A DNA stretch of 6,190 bases from assembly GCA_017515945.1 (NCBI GenBank), contig JAFWDX010000505.1, positions 1 to 6,190 of the forward strand, written 5' to 3'. The notes below the pieces were generated by a model that was not told the DNA's origin, searched no databases, and worked only from the letters and a program-made list of their open reading frames with translations. Of the stretch, positions 1 to 4,258 are shown in pieces. Positions within the stretch are counted from its first letter, which is position 1; every line of letters starts with the position of its first letter. This DNA comes from Blautia sp. (lineage in GTDB: Bacteria; Bacillota; Clostridia; Lachnospirales; Lachnospiraceae). A program made the position numbers and the translations under genes.

Positions 1-90
1 GGAACCTGTCCCCCTGACTCATTCAGGAACCTGACCCTTGACTCACCCCTGACTGACCCTTGACTCACCCCTGACTGACCCTGACTCATG
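1..90. repeat. Short tandem-repeat tract (CCTGACCC / TTGACTCA words)
   Basis: A 22-bp unit that begins GACCCTTGACTC and ends CACCCCTGACT is present twice head to tail with no mismatch (33-54 and 55-76), followed by a partial third copy lacking one T (77-88). Upstream, GGAACCTG occurs twice (1-8 and 26-33), and CCTGA/TCAGG form a small 5-bp inverted repeat (13-17 and 23-27). No open reading frame of note covers it. The word CCTGACCC recurs in the other two intergenic regions of this window, so this looks like a dispersed intergenic repeat family (REP-like) that has expanded locally. The left end may continue beyond the window. Confidence 0.8.
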
Positions 91-103
91 TTATACATTT
101 TTC

Positions 104-132
104 TTGTAATAGACTTTAAATTGTGCGATAAT
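104..132 (+). promoter_or_regulatory. Sigma-A type promoter with extended -10
   Basis: The -35 box is TTGTAA (104-109). After a 17-nt spacer comes the -10 box GATAAT (127-132), preceded by TG one base upstream (124-125), which makes an extended -10. Transcription would start near 139-140, about 20 nt ahead of the membrane-protein start codon. The promoter begins only 14 bp after the tandem-repeat tract. Confidence 0.7.
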
Positions 133-161
133 ATAAGCAGTTTTTCGAAGGAGGAAGCGTA

Positions 162-821
162 ATGAAAAAAAGCACCATCGTACGCAGCATCCTTGCCTGG
201 GGCATATACATCATGTATATCGTATTTACCGCTCTGGCGATCCTGCGTGCTTACACATATCGGACAGAAGACGGACAGCTTGGTGCGGAGATCTTTCGCT
301 ACTTCACCAATGATTCCGCCATCCTCTGCGCTGTGACCTGCATCCCTGCCATGTTTTACATGCTGGTCCTCAAGGGAGGCCGTGCTGCCCGGATGCCTGC
401 CTGGATCCTGATCCTGCGCTATATCGGGACGGTCTGTGTCACGCTGACGATGGGAACCGTACTGGCATATCTCGGACCGCTCTATGGTTACGAATACATG
501 TTTGCAGGAGAGGATCTGTTTCTGCACCTCGTCGGTCCTGTCCTGATGATTTTTACCTTCATCTTTCTGGAGAGTGACCGGCCGCTCCTGCGCAAGTATA
601 CGTGGACAGCGTTGATCCCGATCCAGATCTACGCGATATATTACATCCATAATGTCCTGGTCATCAGCAAAAAGAAAGGCCGCTGGCCGGATTTTTATGC
701 CTTCAACACCAATAACCGCTGGTATGTGAGCCTGCTCTTCATGCTGATCATCACCTATCTGATCGGTCTCATCCTGCGGGTCCTGCACAATACCATGTAT
801 CTCGCCAGACATCGCTCATAA
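162..821 (+). CDS. Pr6Pr / FAR-17a-AIG1-like integral membrane protein
   Basis: This is a 219-residue polytopic membrane protein with about six hydrophobic helices, at roughly residues 8-30, 47-70, 80-104, 118-137, 146-167 and 186-210. Between helices 1 and 2 is the phrase YFTNDSAI (47-54). A histidine sits in helix 4 (His122, LFLHLVGP), and a loop after helix 5 reads GRWPDFYAFN. This layout resembles the small six-helix proteins annotated as Pr6Pr or FAR-17a/AIG1-like, whose eukaryotic relatives (AIG1/ADTRP) include fatty-acid-ester hydrolases. Bacterial members have no established role, and neither the family nor any activity is proven from sequence alone. The start is supported by AAGGAGGAA (148-156), with AGGAGG 7 nt from the ATG, and by the promoter at 104-132. 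It appears to be a single-gene transcript ending at the shared hairpin 876-915. A YwaF/TMEM164-like protein is an alternative family call. Confidence 0.65.
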   Translation: MKKSTIVRSILAWGIYIMYIVFTALAILRAYTYRTEDGQLGAEIFRYFTNDSAILCAVTCIPAMFYMLVLKGGRAARMPAWILILRYIGTVCVTLTMGTVLAYLGPLYGYEYMFAGEDLFLHLVGPVLMIFTFIFLESDRPLLRKYTWTALIPIQIYAIYYIHNVLVISKKKGRWPDFYAFNTNNRWYVSLLFMLIITYLIGLILRVLHNTMYLARHRS

Positions 822-875
822 CTGTTCTTCTGTAACCGTTCAGTCATAGACACCCGCACAGTTACCTTTCATATA

Positions 876-915
876 AAAACAACCCCGCTTATCCTTCGAT
901 CAGCGGGGTTGTTTT
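876..915. terminator. Bidirectional intrinsic terminator between convergent genes
   Basis: A perfect 14-bp stem is formed by AAAACAACCCCGCT (876-889) and AGCGGGGTTGTTTT (902-915) with a 12-nt loop. Read on the + strand, the stem ends in TTTT. Read on the - strand, the stem is followed by further T and AT (GTTTTTATAT). It can therefore end both the membrane-protein transcript and the Na/Pi-cotransporter transcript. The 902-915 arm lies in the last codons of the minus-strand gene, and that gene's TAA (889-891) lies at the loop and stem edge. Confidence 0.9.
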
Positions 916-2706
916 CAGTGACTGAAGCTTACCTGTATATTCCTTTTTGGCCAGTTCGTACTGGCGGTTGAATTTCTCATTTCTGCCTGAATGAAGCGCG
1001 GAGAAATAATCGTGCTCCTGCTCGGCCAGCTCCGGATTGATCCGGATGACTGTGGCTTTGCCGATATTGGAACAGACATCCGCGATCCGTTCGATCTCAC
1101 CCAGCAGATTCATAAAGCTCGCGTCCGAATACACATTGCATTCGCCCTTTCCCATCCGGATGAGATGGTTTTCCTTCAGCGTTCCAACCAGATCAAACAG
1201 GACGTCTTCCAGCGGCTCTACACGCAGGGCGGCCTCCAGATTTCTTTTTTCGAATGCGATGGTTGCGTTTTCCAGAATCTGTTCAGTCAGCTCATATACA
1301 ACACCGATCTCTGCGACCGCTGTCTGGGAAAAGCCTCCGCCTCCCTTGACAAGGGTACCGAGATTGTTTGCAATGTTCTCCGCACAGTCTCCCAGATGTT
1401 CGAACTCAGTGACCACTTTATAGTACTGATTGATGATCGAGATATGGTACGGATCCCTTACATGGGACAGCAGTTCCACGATATACTTACTGATCCGGTC
1501 CGTAAGCAGGTCGATCTCTTCTTCCTCTTTAAGGATCTCCTGATGCACTTTTTCATCATACGTACCGACCATGCCAAGAGCTTTCCCGATATTTTCCCTG
1601 GCTGCGCCGAATTCAAGCTGCAGTACATCGTAGCAGCCTCGCAGCGCCAGGGCAGGCGTTGCGAAGAACGCCGGGCTGAGAGCCTCGAGCCTCTCGATGT
1701 ATTTGTCCTGCGGCTCCTTATCGTCCCGGATGATCCGACGGCTCTGCCTTTCATAAAAAGGCAGCAGCGGGAACAGGCAGAGCGCACAGCAGATATTAAA
1801 AATCGAGTTGGAATTGGCGATAATACCGGAATTGGCGCGACTGTTCCATAAATCGGTCAGGAAACCTATCCGATGCAGCAATGCCACCATGACCAGCACC
1901 AGAACCGTCTTGCCCAGATTATACAGGATATTTACGATTCCTATCCTGCGGGCATCCGCCTTCGCGCCGATCGAGCACACAATAGCCGTCGTCACGCAGT
2001 CGCCCAGATAAACGCCTACGATCACCGGATAAACCGCTTTGAACGTAAGTGCCCCGGAGGCTGAAAAAGCCTGCAGGATACCGATCGTCGCCGATGAGCT
2101 TTGCAGGACAAAAGCCACGCCGGCGCCTGTGGCATAGCCCAGGACCGGATTATCACCCAGCTGGGTAAAAAGCCTCTCAAACACTCCGGACTCTGTCAGC
2201 GTATTGACAGCGCCGGTCATATTCAGCAGACCGGAAAACAGGATACCGAAACCGATTGCGATATTCCCCAGTGCCTTTGAGCTCCTGACGGGATTTGTCA
2301 TGATGATAATGATCCCGATAACCAGTGCGAGCGGCGCGAGCGACGAAGGCTGAAACAGTCTCAGCCATGACCCGGCCGATGCATCCATGTCCAGCAGCCG
2401 GATGATCTGTCCCGTGACCGTTGTACCGATGTTAGCCCCAACAAGGATCCCAAGGGACTGGTGGAGCGTGAGAATACCTGCTCCTACGAGACCGGAGGTG
2501 ATCACGATCGTGGCCGTCGATGACTGAATGATCGCTGTGATCGCTGTTCCGAGCAGCAATGCCTTAAAAGGGTTGTTTGTAACATGCTCCATGGCGACCT
2601 TTAAAGTACCTGAAGCACTTTCCTTCAGGCCATCCCCCATCAGACGCATACCATATAAAAACATGGCAAGGCCGCCGAAGAGAGTAAGCAAGTCAAATAT
2701 ACTCAT
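889..2706 (-). CDS. Na/Pi cotransporter family protein with C-terminal PhoU-like domain
   Basis: This 605-residue membrane protein is of the bacterial NptA/YjbB type, expected to move inorganic phosphate with sodium or to act as a phosphate exporter. The membrane part (residues 1 to about 320) contains the family's two inverted half-repeats, each with the signature glutamine-serine motif: QSSTATI (61-67) followed by GANIGTTVT (90-98), and QSSSATI (202-208) followed by GVYLGDCVTTA (231-241). NSNSIFNI (298-305) opens the last helix region. The cytoplasmic part (about 345-570) is helical and PhoU-like, with two acidic metal-binding type motifs, EFEHLGDCAENI (434-445) and EIERIADVCSNI (537-548). 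Length is normal for PhoU-tailed members. The start is supported by GAGGAG with an 8-nt spacer and by a promoter just upstream. Direction of transport cannot be told from sequence. It is a single-gene unit, convergent with the membrane protein and divergent from the dehydratase operon. Confidence 0.95.
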   Translation of the reverse strand: MSIFDLLTLFGGLAMFLYGMRLMGDGLKESASGTLKVAMEHVTNNPFKALLLGTAITAIIQSSTATIVITSGLVGAGILTLHQSLGILVGANIGTTVTGQIIRLLDMDASAGSWLRLFQPSSLAPLALVIGIIIIMTNPVRSSKALGNIAIGFGILFSGLLNMTGAVNTLTESGVFERLFTQLGDNPVLGYATGAGVAFVLQSSSATIGILQAFSASGALTFKAVYPVIVGVYLGDCVTTAIVCSIGAKADARRIGIVNILYNLGKTVLVLVMVALLHRIGFLTDLWNSRANSGIIANSNSIFNICCALCLFPLLPFYERQSRRIIRDDKEPQDKYIERLEALSPAFFATPALALRGCYDVLQLEFGAARENIGKALGMVGTYDEKVHQEILKEEEEIDLLTDRISKYIVELLSHVRDPYHISIINQYYKVVTEFEHLGDCAENIANNLGTLVKGGGGFSQTAVAEIGVVYELTEQILENATIAFEKRNLEAALRVEPLEDVLFDLVGTLKENHLIRMGKGECNVYSDASFMNLLGEIERIADVCSNIGKATVIRINPELAEQEHDYFSALHSGRNEKFNRQYELAKKEYTGKLQSLKTTPLIEG

Positions 2707-2714
2707 CTTTTTTT

Positions 2715-2723
2715 CTCCTCTTT
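2715..2723 (-). promoter_or_regulatory. Ribosome binding site of the Na/Pi cotransporter gene
   Basis: On the - strand the sequence AAAGAGGAG lies 8 nt before the ATG at 2706. It supports this start over the internal methionines at residues 15, 20 and 23. Confidence 0.85.
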
Positions 2724-2738
2724 GCGCATATCATTTTT

Positions 2739-2767
2739 ATTATATAACATCTCGCATGTCAGGACAA
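2739..2767 (-). promoter_or_regulatory. Sigma-A type promoter of the Na/Pi cotransporter gene
   Basis: Read on the - strand: -35 TTGTCC (2767-2762), a 17-nt spacer, and a consensus -10 TATAAT (2744-2739). The transcript would start near 2732 and give a 5' leader of about 25 nt, enough for the ribosome binding site but too short for a riboswitch. No Pho box was identified. Confidence 0.8.
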
Positions 2768-2800
2768 GATGCAGTTTGTTAATTTGCCATGAGCCAGGGT

Positions 2801-2844
2801 GGGCCTGACCCCATTTTCCTGCATTTTCCTGACCCCATTTTCCT
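2801..2844. repeat. CCTGACCCC-type intergenic repeat cluster
   Basis: CCTGACCCCATTTTCCT (17 bp) occurs twice as an exact direct repeat, at 2804-2820 and 2828-2844, with GCATTTT between (period 24 bp). The first copy is part of GGGCCTGACCCCAT (2801-2814), which recurs in inverted orientation at 6150-6163 beyond the operon. Together with the tract at 1-90 this points to a dispersed repeat family confined to gaps between genes. Confidence 0.8.
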
Positions 2845-2873
2845 CTTACAACATTTGCAATTTACGACATAAT
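2845..2873 (+). promoter_or_regulatory. Candidate promoter of the dehydratase operon
   Basis: CTTACA (2845-2850, four of six matches to the -35 consensus), a 17-nt spacer and CATAAT (2868-2873, five of six to the -10 consensus) precede the operon. This would give a leader of about 100 nt containing the dyad at 2917-2948. A second possible -10, TACAAT (2947-2952), has no convincing -35 and overlaps the right arm of the dyad. The choice between them cannot be settled from sequence alone. Confidence 0.35.
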
Positions 2874-2916
2874 ATGGTAGAAACATAGGATGAAAAAACA
2901 GGACAGAACAACCTGA

Positions 2917-2948
2917 TAACTGTAAAGAATCTTTCGCCTGTACAGTTA
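2917..2948. promoter_or_regulatory. Perfect 8-bp dyad, possible operator
   Basis: TAACTGTA (2917-2924) and TACAGTTA (2941-2948) are exact reverse complements separated by 16 nt, centred about 45 bp before the start codon of the first dehydratase gene. No T-run follows the right arm, so it does not look like a terminator or attenuator. A binding site for a dimeric regulator is possible. A dyad of this size can also arise by chance in several kilobases of DNA. Confidence 0.35.
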
Positions 2949-2977
2949 CAATATATGCAATAAAAAGGAATAATCAA

Positions 2978-4258
2978 ATGGAAATTTCACGCTTATATGG
3001 CGGACTTGTCCGAAAAAACCTGTACGCTCACCCTGGCCGGGCTGCCTGGCTGACGAACAAAGGTCTCCGTCTGGAAAGCTTTCGCTGCCTGCATCTGGGT
3101 GATAAGCGCATTCCGCTGCCATACAGACAGCTTAACTCCAAGGCACTCTCTACCGTGGCCGATGCGCTTGAACATCCTGCGTCTCTCGCATGGACGAATA
3201 TTTTTGCCCCGGTTGAGATCCTGCAGAATTTCGGTCTGACCTGTGCCAGCATGGAATGCCTCGCATCCTTTCTTTCCGGCTTTTACCTGGAGGACGAGCT
3301 GATCGACCATGCTCTGAGTGCGGGGATCGCCCCTACACTCTGCTCTTATCATAAGACCTTTATCGGATCCGTGGACGCAGGCCTGGTTCCGCCGCCACGG
3401 ATCGCGGTGACCACATCGATGGTCTGTGACGGAAATATCGGCACCTTCCGCTATCTGGAAGAAAAGTATCACGTGCCAACCTTTATTATAGATGTGCCGC
3501 ATGAGGACACGGATGACGCCCGGAAATATGTCGCGGATCAGCTGCGGGAGCTGACCGCCATGCTTGAGGATCTGACAGGCAGACCGCTTGACATGGAGGT
3601 GCTAAAAGAGGCTCTGCGCAGCGAAAACCGTGCCAAAGCACACTTTCTCTCCTATCTGGATAAGCGCCGTTTCCACGCCTACCCGGTCACCATCACGCTG
3701 ATCGTTTTTCAGCTGTTGGCCACGCATCTGAGCATCGGGCAGCCCTGGGTAGAGGAAATTTTTGCCGCCATGGATCAGGATGTGGAAAACTGGCCTCTTT
3801 CAGACGAGAAACGCCTTTTCTGGGTCCATCTGCCGCCCTACGCCCAGCCTTCTCTCAAGAGCTGGCTGAATCTGGGCGACAAGGCCGCCATCACCTCCGG
3901 GGAATTTGACCTGGATTACATTGAGCCGCTGGATCCGGAGCATCCTTATGAATCGCTGGCGCGAAAAATGACCGGCAACATATATAATGGAGATTTCACC
4001 CGCAAGGCGGAGGGGATCACCGAACTCGTCAACCGCTTTGAACCTGACGGTGTCGTTCAGTTCTGTCACTGGGGCTGCAAGCAGTCCATGGGCAGCGTCA
4101 TGCTCCTGAAGGAGCGGATGCAGCAGCTCGGCAAGCCCATGCTGATCCTCGACGGAGACGCGATCGACCGGCGCAACTGTCCCGACGGACAGATCCGGAC
4201 CCGGTTCGAGGCATTTATGGAACTGCTTGAAAAAGGCGAAGGAGGGATCCAGTCATGA
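2978..4258 (+). CDS. 2-hydroxyacyl-CoA dehydratase family subunit (HgdB/BcrB-like)
   Basis: This 426-residue cytoplasmic iron-sulfur protein belongs to the 2-hydroxyacyl-CoA dehydratase / benzoyl-CoA reductase family, in which two such subunits carry [4Fe-4S] clusters and perform a one-electron ketyl-radical reaction on a CoA thioester. Family features in order: LCSYHK with Cys122; the TTSMVCDGN segment with Cys150, leading into VPTFIIDVPHE (166-176); a helical stretch at about 178-225; and the C-terminal domain with FCHWGCKQSMG (Cys363, Cys367), LILDGDAIDRR (389-399) and QIRTRFEAFMELL (405-417). Cys122, Cys150 and either Cys363 or Cys367 are the likely cluster ligands. Length fits the family. 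The start is supported by AAGGA (2965-2969) with an 8-nt spacer. The stop overlaps the next gene's start as ATGA, showing tight co-translation with the partner subunit. The substrate is unknown. A reductase role like that of the double-cubane YjiM-type proteins is an alternative. Confidence 0.9.
   Translation: MEISRLYGGLVRKNLYAHPGRAAWLTNKGLRLESFRCLHLGDKRIPLPYRQLNSKALSTVADALEHPASLAWTNIFAPVEILQNFGLTCASMECLASFLSGFYLEDELIDHALSAGIAPTLCSYHKTFIGSVDAGLVPPPRIAVTTSMVCDGNIGTFRYLEEKYHVPTFIIDVPHEDTDDARKYVADQLRELTAMLEDLTGRPLDMEVLKEALRSENRAKAHFLSYLDKRRFHAYPVTITLIVFQLLATHLSIGQPWVEEIFAAMDQDVENWPLSDEKRLFWVHLPPYAQPSLKSWLNLGDKAAITSGEFDLDYIEPLDPEHPYESLARKMTGNIYNGDFTRKAEGITELVNRFEPDGVVQFCHWGCKQSMGSVMLLKERMQQLGKPMLILDGDAIDRRNCPDGQIRTRFEAFMELLEKGEGGIQS
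4239..4246 (+). promoter_or_regulatory. Ribosome binding site of the fused dehydratase-activase gene
   Basis: AAGGAGGG lies inside the end of the upstream gene, 8 nt before the ATG at 4255. With the ATGA stop/start overlap it fixes the start of the second gene. Confidence 0.85.

Noticed and set aside
1..90. Possible CRISPR array
   Set aside because: The units are directly adjacent with no unique spacers, and no cas genes are present.
991..1851. 286-codon + strand open frame opposite the Na/Pi cotransporter
   Set aside because: It is fully antisense to a gene with strong family motifs, shows no recognisable domain, and has no convincing ribosome binding site. It is a by-product of codon bias.
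2890..2916. Eight-codon leader peptide (MKKQDRTT) before the operon
   Set aside because: Weak ribosome binding site, no run of a regulatory amino acid, and no terminator/antiterminator pair downstream.
2993..3502. 169-codon - strand open frame opposite the first dehydratase subunit, and similar ones at 3800-4069, 4066-4419, 4822-5313 and 5488-6172
   Set aside because: All lie antisense to well-supported coding sequence, and their translations show no family features.
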